Position numbers and translations under genes: made by a program. Below the pieces are notes generated by a model. That model ran no database searches. It saw nothing but the letters and a program-made list of their open reading frames with translations, and had not been told where the DNA came from. From Campanula takesimana (taxonomy: Eukaryota > Streptophyta > Magnoliopsida > Asterales > Campanulaceae), in contig JAOWBW010001635.1 of NCBI GenBank assembly GCA_026119855.1, forward strand, positions 1-64,000: 64,000 bases of DNA. Reading direction: 5' to 3'. Below, in pieces: positions 10,616 to 22,400 of this stretch. Each line of letters opens with the position of its first letter. The stretch's first letter is position 1.

Positions 10616-12870
10616 GAGTAAACCACAAAATGGACCCGCGTACTATTGCCCAACATCACTTTGACTTGCATACTATCAACTCAGTAAATGTACATTGTGT
10701 GCTATAGTTTTATTATCAATTTTCCTAAGATTTGTAACGCCAGTTAAAAACTTAACGGCACTATTAATAACTTAATGAAAAGTTAGATTCAAAATTTCAA
10801 AATTGACCCTAAAGTATAAAATAAACTCCCCTTATCATCATCTTCTTCCCCTCCTCCATCTTCATAACACCACTTCACCAGCCATGTGCCGCCCTATCTC
10901 CACCCATCCACCATCGGCCAAATCCACCCACCACTAACATAATACAGTAATTGATATCAATCCAGAAAATAATAGGTTAAAGTTATATCTATTTGACACC
11001 AATTTACCATAACATATTTAAATCAAAAAAATGAAAAAGAAAATGAAGGAAAATGAAAATCCCACTAAACCCTAACCTCAAGATTGACAGCAACTGGACT
11101 CTCCCTAGTCAACTTCTCCTCCAACTCCATTCGTCCCTTCATGTTACTCTGTTATGTCTCGCCTCCGCTGCTGCACTTTAATTACGATTTTCATATGAAA
11201 ATTGAAAACCAGACTGAAAATTAAACCCTAAATTCAAACTCTAAATCTAATGCAATGGTGGATTTAGCAGTTCGATTTGAAAAACCTGACTAGGGTCTTC
11301 ATCGGGTAAATCTTTCATGAGGTCAATTGTGAGGTTGTGTTGAAATTTAAAGATAAGAGCATTTTTATTGGGAATTTGAATTGGGGTTGTGCTGCTGCAG
11401 TTCGCTGGAGAAGAGTCATTATTGGTCGGGTGATGTGATTGGGCCCAGCATCAGAGAGAGAGAATATGGAGATGTAGCCGGAGATGTCGGTGGTAGCCAA
11501 GACTGAAGATGACCGGGGAAGAGTTGCGAAATCACAACAGATAGAAAACCAAGGGCATCGTACTTCGTGGTTTGTATTGATGTGTTGCTCTGCGTGTTGG
11601 ACCCAAGAGAGAGATAGAGGAGATGGATTATTTCAAATGCAGAACACCGAAAAAGGAGGGGAAAAAGAACCGTTCAGAGCATCTCCAACCCATTTCTTCA
11701 TTTTTTACTTCAAAAATAATATACCAAGCATCTTTCTCTTCCACATCATCATTCCAATACTCATTTAATTTCACAAACACTACACAAACTTTAGTCATTT
11801 TGTATATTGAATCCTCTGTTTTATTTTAAATGATAGAATTTCAAATTAATTAGTGAAAAACTATAATAAGTTTTTTTTAAAATTATTATTTAATGTAATC
11901 AAAACAATAAATATGCAATTAAACATTAAAGATAATTAAATTTATTATTTATATATTACATGAATATTAAATTATTGTTGTTGTTGTTGTTTACTTTATA
12001 TTTATGTCTTATTAGTTTGCTTGTTTTAATATTCTGTCTTTTTTAGTTATTATTGTTATGTACTATTAATATGTTTTTAATTTATGTATTATGTATTTTA
12101 TATAAATTTTAATATATTTGATGTTGTTGTTTAATTAATATTTATGTCTTTTTCTTGTTCTACGCAATTAAAACATAGACTAAAAATAATTTAAGATTAA
12201 AATTAAAAATAAAAATAATTTCGGATTACACAATGACAATTTTTTAATTACATAATTCACAAAATATGCAACTTTTAAATTTTTAGGGACCAAATTGTAA
12301 CTTTGAAACATCTACTTCATTTTTTAAGTAGAAGAATAGTGTTACTTCAAATTTGAAGTAACACTATTCATCTACTTCAAAAATGAAGTAGGATTTGAAG
12401 TGGGTTGGAGAGGTGAATAGTTGGGTTTTTGAAGAAATTAAGATGGAATTGAAGTGGGTTGGAGTTGGTCTCAGGAGAGCGGCTGGGGAGTTGTTCACGT
12501 ACGGCTTAGGGATTTTGACGAGAATTACCATGAAAATTAGGTTATTAATGCAACTGTTTTCTTTTATTATTATGTAATGTAAGTGAGATTTTTTTGTTAG
12601 TTTTCTAAACTTCATTAAGATTCAGTGGGGTAAAGTGGGATAAAGGGGATTTATTTTGAAATATAGGGTCAGTTTTAAAATTTTGAATCTAACTTTTCTT
12701 TAATTTATTAACAGCACCGTTAAGTTTTTAACTGGCGTTACAAATCTTAGGGAAATTGATAAAAAAAAAAAAAAAAAACTATAGTACGCAAGGTACGTTT
12801 ACTGAGTTGATTGTACGCAGGTCAAAGTGATGTTGGGCAATAGTACGCGGGTCCATTTTGTGGTTTACTC
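10616..12870. mobile_element. Mutator-like element (MULE), 2.26 kb, long TIRs, 10-bp TSD
   Basis: Both ends read GAGTAAACCACAAAATGG inward. Each TIR is about 210 bp (10616-10830 and 12640-12870) and highly similar. A perfect 10-bp target duplication GTTAAAATTT flanks the element (10606-10615 and 12871-12880). Long TIRs with a 9-11 bp duplication are diagnostic of MULEs. The inside encodes no transposase, so it is non-autonomous; 10850-11650 holds no recognisable gene fragment. Within the TIRs the words GCGTACTA or GCATACTA recur about every 30-35 bp and could be transposase-binding repeats (inference). A smaller inverted-repeat element appears nested at 11677-12472. Confidence 0.93.
11677..12472. 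mobile_element. nested MITE-like inverted-repeat element
   Basis: The left edge reads GAGCATCTCCAACCCATTTC and the right edge, inverted, GAGACCAACTCCAACCCACT. Further in, several ATGAAGTAG / CTACTTCAT words pair up around 12310-12390. No clear target duplication was seen, so the class (Harbinger or hAT) is open. The middle is AT-rich without ORFs. Confidence 0.5.
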
Positions 12871-13152
12871 GTTAAAATTTAGAGTAGAATTTGGTTTTGG
12901 AGCGGAAGAGTACATAATGGAATGGTGCAACATGTGACCATGTTCGTAGTAGTGGACTGGTGGTCCGTAGGAGGGGTATGTCTTTTCCTTCCAACCCCTT
13001 AACAAACAACCAACCACCCTCATATGTTGGGGATTTGGGTACCCTAACTAACAACGACGTAAATGATTCGATTATGTTTGGTTTGAGCTGTTAGAGATCG
13101 ACTACTAATTAGTGGTTTTAAAAAAATTCAGGCCACATTGAATATTGAAAAA

Positions 13153-13960
13153 GACAAAAACTTGTTTGAGAACACTCCAACCCGTCTCATGGGTGAGACG
13201 GGTCATTTTTTGACCCATTACCCGACCCACAACCTTGCTCCAGGACCCATGGGGGGACCTTGCCATGTGGCAGCCCCTCATTGGCCCCAATTTTTTTTTT
13301 TTTTTTTTTTTTTTGCTTTTTTTTAAATTTTAATATTTTTATTTTGGTTTTTTTTCGGTTTGTGAAAAGTAATAGTTACCATCTCTTAAAGTAATAGTTA
13401 TCATCTCTTAAAGTAATAGTGTTATTCCTATGTTTTCTTCGTTTGCCAAAAGTAATACTTATTATAACTAAAATGTAACAAACGTGTTATTTATATGTAA
13501 TAGTATTTGTAAATAATTGTAATACATATGTATAGATATCTATTTGTTTTCAAACAATAAGTTACAATGGGGTCAAATTTATCATGATACATGTAAAAGT
13601 ATTACATTATCTATAGAAATCTGTTACAATTTCGTCAATCAAAGTGTTACATTTACTTGTATAAACTTACTATTACATTCATATACATAAGTTATTACTT
13701 TTCAAATGGGTAAAAACGAGCTTTTGTTTTTTTAAAACAAGTATTACGTTTACTTATGAACAATGTTACTTTAAGAGATGGTAACTATTATTTTTTGCTA
13801 AACCACTGAAAAGCCGAAAAAAAAATATAAAAACTCTTTTTTTTTTTTTTTTTTTTCCAGCCAATGGTGGGTTGCCACGTGGCGGGTTCGGCCCATGGGT
13901 CATGGGGCGACCCGTCTCATGCATGAGACGGATCCCCTTGTTCTCATGGGAGACCACCTC
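13153..13960. mobile_element. small MULE, 808 bp, 9-bp TSD
   Basis: A perfect 9-bp duplication ATTGAAAAA flanks it (13144-13152 and 13961-13969). The ends are imperfect inverted repeats sharing GAGAACA and then CCGTCTCATG..ATGAGACGG, a hairpin-like block. Inside are T-rich runs, CCACGTGGC-type words and repeated GTAATAGTTACC motifs; no coding capacity. A longer sister copy lies at 50609-51929. Confidence 0.88.
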
Positions 13961-13996
13961 ATTGAAAAATATCTAATCAAACCAATATGCCTAGAG

Positions 13997-14901
13997 GCTC
14001 GTTTGTCGCAGCTGATGGCTGATAGCTTATGACTGATGGCTGATAACTTATGGCTGATGACTGATTTAGTGATGATGTTTGTTTTTGCTGTTTTGAAATA
14101 ACTTATTTATTAAGTGTTAAGAAACAACTCTTAAGTCTTTAAAATAATAATAATAATATTAAACACTCTTAAGATGCTAACTTGGATAATGTAAAAAAAA
14201 TGATTTAAAAAAAAAAAAATGATGCGCAAACACATGACATGTAAATTTGATTTTAACAAAAAAAAATGATGCACAAACACATGGCAAATTGATCTGCATG
14301 AAATGATTAATTTGCGTAAGTGAAATATAACTGTAAGTGACATATAACTGTATCTTTGAATTATTTTTTTCTTATTTTTTATTACCAATGACTTCAAAAC
14401 TTAACCAATAAATTCATTATATTTATAATAAAATAAAAGAAGATAAATATATGTTTATTTGTACTACATCTTTTCTATTAACTAATATTAAATTTTATAA
14501 AATAAAAAATATATTACAGCATTTTATTATCAAAAATGCTTTAACTAAGATGGACTAAAAGAAAACAAAGAAAAAATATTAATTTGATTTGCATGAGAAT
14601 AAAGAAAAAAAGAGAGAAAAAGAAAACAAAGGAAAAAAACGGAAAGAAGAAATAGATGTAAGGAGCAGAAGAGGAAAAAAAAAAAGGTAGATGTAGATCA
14701 TTGGAATTGAACACGGTATCTCATGAAAGTAGTGTATTTTCAAAAGAAGCCAAGAAGCGATTATTTTGTGCTTTTTGACTTTTACTTATTTTATGCAATA
14801 ATGAGGTTGTACTCAACTTATTAGCTTATTAAATTTAAGTGAAAACAAACACTCTAATTTTGACTTATTTGAAGAAAAAGTGATTGCCGAAACAAACGAG
14901 C
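13997..14901. mobile_element. hAT-like non-autonomous element, 905 bp
   Basis: The ends are GCTCGTTTGT...ACAAACGAGC, a 10-bp perfect inverted repeat. Flanking 7-mers CCTAGAG (13990-13996) and ACTAGAG (14902-14908) match at 6 of 7 positions, consistent with an aged target duplication of a hAT-type insertion. The left part has tandem GCTGATGGCTGATAACTTATG words. No transposase ORF. A related copy starts at about 35548. Confidence 0.65.
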
Positions 14902-15025
14902 ACTAGAGCACTAGGTCACTATTAGAATAACTAAAAATAGTAGTGGAATTTGGCAACGTCTATGTGCGTACGCGCCTTAATAGGGACGGACTTTTTATAG
15001 GGACGGACATATGTCAATCAGCAAC

Positions 15026-15797
15026 TAGACATGTCCAAACGGTTCCGGTTCCGGTTCCCGGTTCCGGAACCGCCGGTTCCCGGTTCCCAAATGGCCGGAA
15101 CCGTATTCGAACCATCTTAATCCGGTTCCCGGTTCTTGGTTCTATCCGCCGGTTCCGGTTCCGGTTCCGACGGTACCACCGGTTCCATCTCACCATCTAA
15201 TAAGTATGTAATACTCCCTCCGTCCCAAAATATTTGTAGTTTAAAATGTAATACTCCCGCCATTTCAAATACTTGTAGTTTAAGGAGTTGAAGTTTGTCC
15301 CAAAATATTTGTAGATTTGCTATTATCTATACATTTTTGACATTGTTTATCAAATATACCCTTATTTATGATAGTGTTGTCATTGTAAAAGTATAAAATT
15401 GTCTTGATACTGGAAATGTTCCAAGAGTAATATAGTCCATTACACATGTATTAATTTTTTTTCTTAATTTGTGTGAAAATCCTAGAACTACAAGTATTTT
15501 GGGACGGAAGGAGTATGTATATCAGTATATAAATTAGCTAGCAGCCAACCTACCATAATGATCAAACATCTTTAAAGTCCTCTGATGCAGAGAACCGTTC
15601 GGTTCCTAGTTCCCGGTTCTCGGTTCTGGCTCTCAGTTCCCGGTTCCGCCGGTTCCTCGGTTCTGAATATGTTGGATTCGTATTCGAACCGTTTCAATCC
15701 GGTTCTCGGTTCCGTTCGGTTCCCGGTTCTCTCCGGTTCCCAGTTCCGGTTCTACCCGCCGGTTCCGTCGGTTCCCGGTTCTATTTGGACATGTCTA
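15026..15797. mobile_element. hAT-type element built from GGTTCC repeats, 8-bp TSD
   Basis: Ends TAGACATGTCC...GGACATGTCTA form a perfect 11-bp inverted repeat, and TCAGCAAC is duplicated exactly on each side (15018-15025 and 15798-15805). Eight bases is the hAT hallmark. Both arms consist of tandem CGGTTCC / CCGGTTCCCGG words (15040-15180 and 15595-15785). A Stowaway (15214-15513) sits in the middle. The ORFs rich in Arg-Asn or Gly-Ser are translations of the repeat. Confidence 0.88.
15214..15513. mobile_element. Stowaway-like MITE (Tc1/mariner)
   Basis: Ends CTCCCTCCGTCCCAAAAT and, inverted, CTCCTTCCGTCCCAAAAT, flanked by TA. A second partial copy of the left end (CTCCCGCCATTTC) lies at 15254, suggesting an internal duplication. 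Nested in the GGTTCC hAT element. Confidence 0.88.
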
Positions 15798-16031
15798 TCA
15801 GCAACAACTTAGTCGTTACTAAATTTTAGGAAAACTAGCAACAACCACAATGTAATTTAACAACGACCAAAATGTAATTTAGCACCGACATAATCGTCCC
15901 TAATTTTTAAGAAAATTAAGAACTTAGTCATTGCTAAAATTTAATTTGGGGACGGATTTAGAATTAGCAACTACTTGGTCGTCCCTAAATTTGAGCGGGA
16001 ATTCAAAATTCAAAATTTTTCTTGGCATATA

Positions 16032-16286
16032 CTCCCTCCGTCCCACTCGAATTATGATTTTTGGGTTGAGCACGTGGATTAAGGAAAAAGTGTTAGTGGA
16101 GTAGGTGTTGTGAGTGTGAAAAGTAAAGTAGGAGAGAGAAAGTGGGGTAGAGAATAATGAGTGGAAAGTTGTTGTGAGTGTGAATGTGGTTCCCATTAAA
16201 TAAAACACTTCCATTTTTGGGTTGTCCTAATTCAAATGGGACATCTAAAATGGAAATTTGTCATAATTCGAGTGGGACGGAGGGAG
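16032..16286. mobile_element. Stowaway-like MITE
   Basis: CTCCCTCCGTCCCACTCGAA at the left, perfectly inverted at the right, with TA on both sides. Long inverted arms (AATTATGA inward). Sits in the CACTA left arm. Confidence 0.93.
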
Positions 16287-16334
16287 TATTATTTAGTAAT
16301 GAATTGTAAATTAAGAATTAAAAATAAATGTATA

Positions 16335-16609
16335 CTCCCTCCGTCCCGGAGTAAGAGTCATACCCCTCATTTGCACGCTTATTCATAAATATTGGAAGTG
16401 ATGTAAATGTTGTGAATGTAAAAGTAAAGTAGGAGAGAGAATGAGTGGGAGAGAATAGTGAATTGATTGGTGTTGTGAGTATAAAAGTAAAATATGAGAG
16501 AGAATTAGTGGGGTGAATAGTAAAGATTCTTTGCCATTTTAGGAATAGGACTCTTACTCTGGGACATACCAAAATGGAAAGTACGACTCTTACTCTGGGA
16601 CAGAGTGAG
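16335..16609. mobile_element. Stowaway-like MITE
   Basis: Left end CTCCCTCCGTCCCGGAGTAA; right end inverted CTCACTCTGTCCCAGAGTAA; TA flanks. The sister family with GAGTAAGAGTC arms also occurs at 45981-46194 and 49061-49334. Confidence 0.9.
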
Positions 16610-16784
16610 TACTATATTATTAATAGTTGATTAAGAATTAAATATAAATGTAAATAAATAAAAAACATTTACCATAATATTTAATTATAAAAATAATTTA
16701 TTTCTTTTCCAATTTAATTATTTTACCAAAAAGTAATATACGAATCGAAAACTTTCCATAAATAAATAAGGTTTTATATATCAC

Positions 16785-17240
16785 TGTTAGAGCAATTAAA
16801 CAAGACCTGATAAGAAAAACAAGCAATCACAAAAACACATATTTACATGGTTCACCAACTTGACTACGTCCACGGGGAGGGGAGAGAATATTATTATCAC
16901 TAGAAAAACAATTACACAAGATCACACTAATCTATTTTGCACGAATTTTGATCACAAAATTCCTGACTGTGCAAACCCTAGATCTAGAATTATTGATCTC
17001 TCTCTTTTGTGTAAAACTGAGCAAACTAGTAAAATTGTCTCTATCTTTTTTTCTTCCTGTAAATTTCGGTCAGAGGGAGTATATTTCATATACTCTAAGA
17101 TTCCTAATCTAATTACACCAGCATATGGAAAAACTTGGTCCTTACTCCAAGTTTACCAAATATATTAGGAAAGGAATTCAATTCCTTTTTGATACTGAAT
17201 CCTCCGCCCAAAATACCAAAAAGATCATTAGGCCCATTCG
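16785..17240 (-). repeat. 3' LTR of Tork-like copia, distal part
   Basis: Aligns base for base with 30418-30664 followed by 31415-31624 of the other LTR, with about 4% mismatches. It is cut at ...CCCATTCG by the chromovirus, and the rest of the LTR resumes at 26178. Confidence 0.93.
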
Positions 17241-19400
17241 TGTCGCGCCCCAGACCCGTGGTCCTACTTGGCCCCACGCTCGGGACACGAACGGAAGACG
17301 TTATAAAACCTTTCTAGAAATTTTTTTCAAAATATACTTTTAGAAAGTTAAACAAAACACCCTTGAAGTTCAAAGACTTCACTTAACTTGAAACAAACTT
17401 TTAAACAAATACTTTCACAGCGGAAGTAATTAGCCCAAAGGCTTACAACTTTTAAACAAATATACATACATCAACCTTTACCAAAATAGATGGAATCATA
17501 AGAAAGTACGGGTACTCTACCCCAAAGGGTTTACATTTACATAATGTAACCTTCAACAAAACAAGTCCCAACTCTTACCAACCAAACCAACGTCCTCCCG
17601 TGCCGAGTGTCCTATTCCCTGGACCCGCCTTTATCTAAAACAGTAAACAAATAAGGGTGAGAATAAATCTCAGTAAGCTACTAAAATGCAACTACGTTAC
17701 ATGCTGATATGATGATCATAAGGAAACAATATCAACAAGTAAACATATAGCATATAGCACATAACATCAAGTTATATATCACATTGCCCACACTCCGGTG
17801 GATACCAAAGCCAAGGTTTAACCAATAACCATAACTGATGAGGATACCAACTGAGAAACCCATCAGAGAAAACCATCTGAGCAGCATAAATAGCTGAAGC
17901 CGTCGGGATCCCGAAAACCAAATCATAACCAATAGAACCAAGTAACCAGAGAGGGAAATATGACACAAAGTCATAACCCAAATACTCACCAAAGGGAGCA
18001 ATTCATCCCATCCAAGGCCAATCTGGACTGGGGAAACTAGAAGGCACAGTGGACATCTTATAGTGAACTTGGCTTGTGTGCCACTATAATTCTTCCACCG
18101 CCTGACTCACAAGCTCCAATGGAAAACCTTATAGTGGACTTACCTGTACCACTATAATTCTTCCATTGGCTGACTCCACAACAAGACCAGCTGGACTTTT
18201 AACAAGAAGCACAGTAATAAATACTTGCTAAACAAAACCCGGGGCATTTAATCCAAGAAGGAACTAAGCCAAATACATCACAAGATGCACACAAAGAATC
18301 CGTATAAAGAGTCCATAAAAAGGACATTTAATCCATTACTAACAGTCAACAACACTTGGGCTCATGAAGGAACCAATTCTACCACTTTAGTGATCCACAA
18401 CAATCATCTAAGTACTTTAGGACACTACCCAAAAACTAGATCAAAATTTACCTCTACATCCCTTAGTTTGAAAACTCTAAACTTTTCCAGACAACTGGGC
18501 GGTCGCCCAAACAGGGCTGTGCGGCCGCCCAAAATGCTCTGTCCCAAGAACAAAAACCTTCAGATAGATGTGCGGCCGCACACCCATTTTTGGGCGGCCG
18601 CCCACATCACCCGGCAGGCCTAAAAACTTAACCAAAGTTTACTCCTTTTGTTTCACAAGCATAACATATACTGCACAATTTAATACACAACATTAGCAAC
18701 TCTCATTAACAACTTCCATTAGACTACAACATGCTTCTAAACCATTTCCCATACTCAACTACAACCAAATTCATATACTCCTTTTGTCCCAAAATTACAA
18801 GTATAGCAATTATTACCCAAAACACAAAATTAACAAGTAGGAGTATCATATATAGCATATATGACTATTTTAACATTTAAAGGGGAATTAGTAACTTACC
18901 TAGTTCCAGAAAAAGTATCGCTGAAATAAGTTTTGTTCAGCTAGAAATGACCTACTCGACGCCCTGATCATTTTTATATAATTAGTTTTTTAAAACGGGT
19001 AAGTAATTAAAAAGAATTAAATCGAAATGGGTCGAACTTACCTTTTTCTCTGTAACCCTACGAAGGAACGAGAAAGAAAGTTGAAGAAACAAAATGATAC
19101 AGAGAAGGAAGGAAGCAACTAGTTATATCCACCTTTTACCAATTTTTTACATTTTGGTCACCCAACTTTTAAAGTTAACACTTTAGCCCCTAAACTTACA
19201 TTTTCAACAAGGACCCTAAAGTTTCAACTTAATCATTTAACTCCTTTAATCATTATTTTTACTAACGAAGTAAATAACACAAATAATCAAGTATGATATG
19301 CAAATCATAAAATGTGATGCAACACATAAAATGCACATATAAGTCAAATAAAAATTCCCAAAATATAAAATAAATAGGGACGGGTTTTGGGGTCGCTACA
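17241..19400 (-). repeat. 3' LTR of the chromovirus
   Basis: 2,160 bp, almost identical to 24013-26172. On the minus strand a TATA-like ATTATATAAAAA word near 18970-18985 lies about 420 bp from the LTR start. Downstream, and so probably in the transcribed part, is a cluster of GC-rich palindromes (18497-18604), then a duplicated CCACTATAATTCTTCCA block (18080-18175). Its ORFs recur identically in the other LTR and are not genes. Confidence 0.95.
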
Positions 19401-19403
19401 ATC

Positions 19404-19420
19404 ACTCCCCCTTAAAAAGA
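19404..19420 (-). other. polypurine tract, chromovirus
   Basis: The minus strand reads TCTTTTTAAGGGGGAGTG just before the 3' LTR, the usual plus-strand primer site. Confidence 0.85.
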
Positions 19421-19441
19421 AATTCGTCCCGAATTTTAGGG

Positions 19442-22400
19442 TTACTTACCGAGGCCCTCAAACAAACAAGGGTACTTCCTCTCGATCTCTTCCCGAAGTT
19501 CCCAAGTCGATTCCTCCACATTGTGATTCCTCCACACAACTCGAACAAGAGGGATACTTTTGTTTCTCAATTCTTGCACCTTCGAATCAATGACTTGGAC
19601 CGGATGTTCCTCATAAGACATACTCGGCTCAATATCCTCGGGTATCTCAGATAAAACATGAGAAGAATCATACACATACTTCCGAAGCATAGAAATATGA
19701 AACACATTATGGATCTTATCAAGAGAAGGAGGTAAAGCAAGACGATACGCCCGATCTCCCACTCTTCCAAGAATCTCAAATGGACCAATATACCTCGGAG
19801 CAAGCTTGCCTTTCTTCCCATATCTTCGAATACCAACCTTAGGGGAAACCTTCAAAAACACAAAGTCACCCTTTTCGAACTCAAGGTCTCGCCTCCGATG
19901 ATCAGCGTAGCTTTTCTGTCTACTCTGGGCAGTACTCAATCGATCTCGAATAAGTTTAACCTTCTCAACTGAATCATTAACCATCTGAACACCCCAAATC
20001 TTGGCTTCTCCCACTTCATCCCAACAAATAGGAGATCTACATTTCCTCCCATACAAGGCTTCATAAGGAGCCATCCCAATACTAGACTGAAAACTGTTAT
20101 TATACGCAAACTCTACGAGAGGTAAATGAATATCCCACGAATCTGAAAAATCAACTGAGCAAGCCCTCAACATATCCTCAAGAATCTGGATAGTTCTCTC
20201 GGACTGGCCATCTGTTTGAGGATGAAAAGCTGTACTAAATCTCAACTCTGAACCCAAAGCTTTCTGAAACGCTTGCCAAAACCGAGATGTAAATCTAGGG
20301 TCACGATCAGATACAATGCTCACTGGAACTCCATGTAACCTCACGATCTCATTAATGTATAAAATTGCAAGCTTTTCCATAGAATAACCAATCTCAATAG
20401 GTAGAAAATGAGAAGACTTTGTCAATCTATCAACAATCACCCAAACCGCATCAAACCTTCTTCGAACACGAGGTAACCCTGTCACAAAATCCATGGTAAC
20501 ATGTTCCCACTTCCATTCTGGAATCTCTAATGGTTGAAGCAATCCTGCAGGCCTTTGATGTTTAGCTTTGACTTGTTGACATGTTAAGCACTTGGATACA
20601 TAATCCGCTATCTCTCTCTTCATATTATTCCACCAAAAGTGTTGCTTCAAATTCTGATACATTTTAGTACTCCCGGGATGAATAGTATACCTTGATTTAT
20701 GGCCTTCATCAAGAACTTGGCGTTTAATCCCATCAACATTAGGTACACACAACCGACCCCTGAAAGTTAATACCCCTTCAGGACTGAGTGAGAAATCCTC
20801 AACTTTACCATCTTTAATTTTATCCATAATCTTTACCAATTCCGGGTCATCCTTCTGAGCTTCCTTTATTTGTTGAACTAAAGTTGGAAATACTCGAATG
20901 TTCGCAAAAATAGCTCCATGCTTTGATTCATAAGGACTCCAATCTCGAGCATCCTCTAACATCTTCCATTCCCGCACCATTAATGAAGCTACATAAGACT
21001 TCCGGCTAATAGCATCAGCTACCACATTTGCCTTGCCCGGATGATAGGAAATTGTACAATCATAATCCTTCAACAGCTCCATCCATCTTCGTTGTCTATT
21101 ATTCAACTCTTTCTGGGAGAAAAGATACTTCAAACTCTGATGATCTGTGAAAATCTCAAACTTTGCTCCGTAAAGATAATGTTTCCATTTGTGTAATGCA
21201 AAGACAATAGCTGCAAGCTCCATGTCATGGGTAGGATAATTCTGCTCACTCGGAGTCAACTTCCTCGAAGCATATGCAATCACCCTTCCATTCTGCATTA
21301 ATACACACCCGAGGCCTTCTTTAGAAGCATCACTATAGATTACCAAATCATCATTACCATTAGGTAGGGCGAGAATAGGAGCTGTAGTCAATCTCTTCTT
21401 CAACTCTTCAAAACTAGCTTGACACTTTTCATCCCACACATAAGGAATATTCTTTCGAGTCAACTGAGTCAAGGGAGTTGCAATCTTAGAAAACCCCTCA
21501 ATGAACCTTCTGTAGTACCCAGCTAACCCCAAGAAACTTCGAATTTCTGTAACTGATTCTGGCCTCCTCCAATTCACAATAGCCTCAACTTTGGATGGAT
21601 CAACTGATATACCTTTATTTGAAATCACATGCCCAAGAAAAGATACTTCATTGAGCCAAAAAGCACATTTACTGAATTTAGCAAACAACTGCTTCTCACG
21701 AAGAATAGATAAAACCATTCGTAAATGTTGCTCATGCTCTTCCCGAGACTTGGAATAAACCAGAATATCATCAATAAATACAACCACGAAGGTATCAAGA
21801 TAAGGTTTAAAGACTCTGTTCATCATATCCATAAAAACTGCCGGAGCATTAGTCAACCCGAAAGGCATAACAAGAAACTCATAATGGCCATATCTACTAC
21901 GAAAAGCAGTTTTAGAAATGTCTTCAGAACGGATTTTCAACTGATGGTACCCACTCCTCAAGTCAAGTTTTGAAAAGACAACTGACCCTTGAAGTTGATC
22001 AAATAAATCATCAATATGAGGAAGCGGATATTTATTCTTTATAGTTACCTGATTCAGCTTTCTGTAGTCAATACACAGTCTCAAGGACCCATCTTTCTTT
22101 TTAACAAACAATACTGGAGCTCCCCACGGGGATACACTAGGACGAATGAATCCTCGATCAAGTAACTCTTGCAACTGAACCTTCAACTCTTTCAATTCAG
22201 CTGGGGCCATTCTGTAAGGTGCCTCAGATATAGGAGCCGTACCTGGAAGTAAGTCAATACAGAACTCTATTTCCCGGTCAGGAGGCATAGCATACTCAGA
22301 AGAAAATACATCTGAAAATTCTTTAACAATAGGCACATCCCCAATATCAGGAACCCTTTTAGTAGTATCCAAAACACTAGCCAAATACCCCGCACAACCA

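Noticed and set aside
14917..14923. A clean 3-bp target duplication for the CACTA element
   Set aside because: Flanks are GGT and ACT, which do not match. The element is called on ends and subterminal repeats only.
15014..15812. Arg/Asn- and Gly/Ser/Pro-rich ORFs
   Set aside because: Products of the GGTTCC repeat array in a hAT element.
17732..18623. ORFs of 69-112 codons in the chromovirus LTR, repeated at 24504-25395
   Set aside because: They lie in non-coding LTR sequence and recur only because the LTRs are identical; no domain is recognisable.
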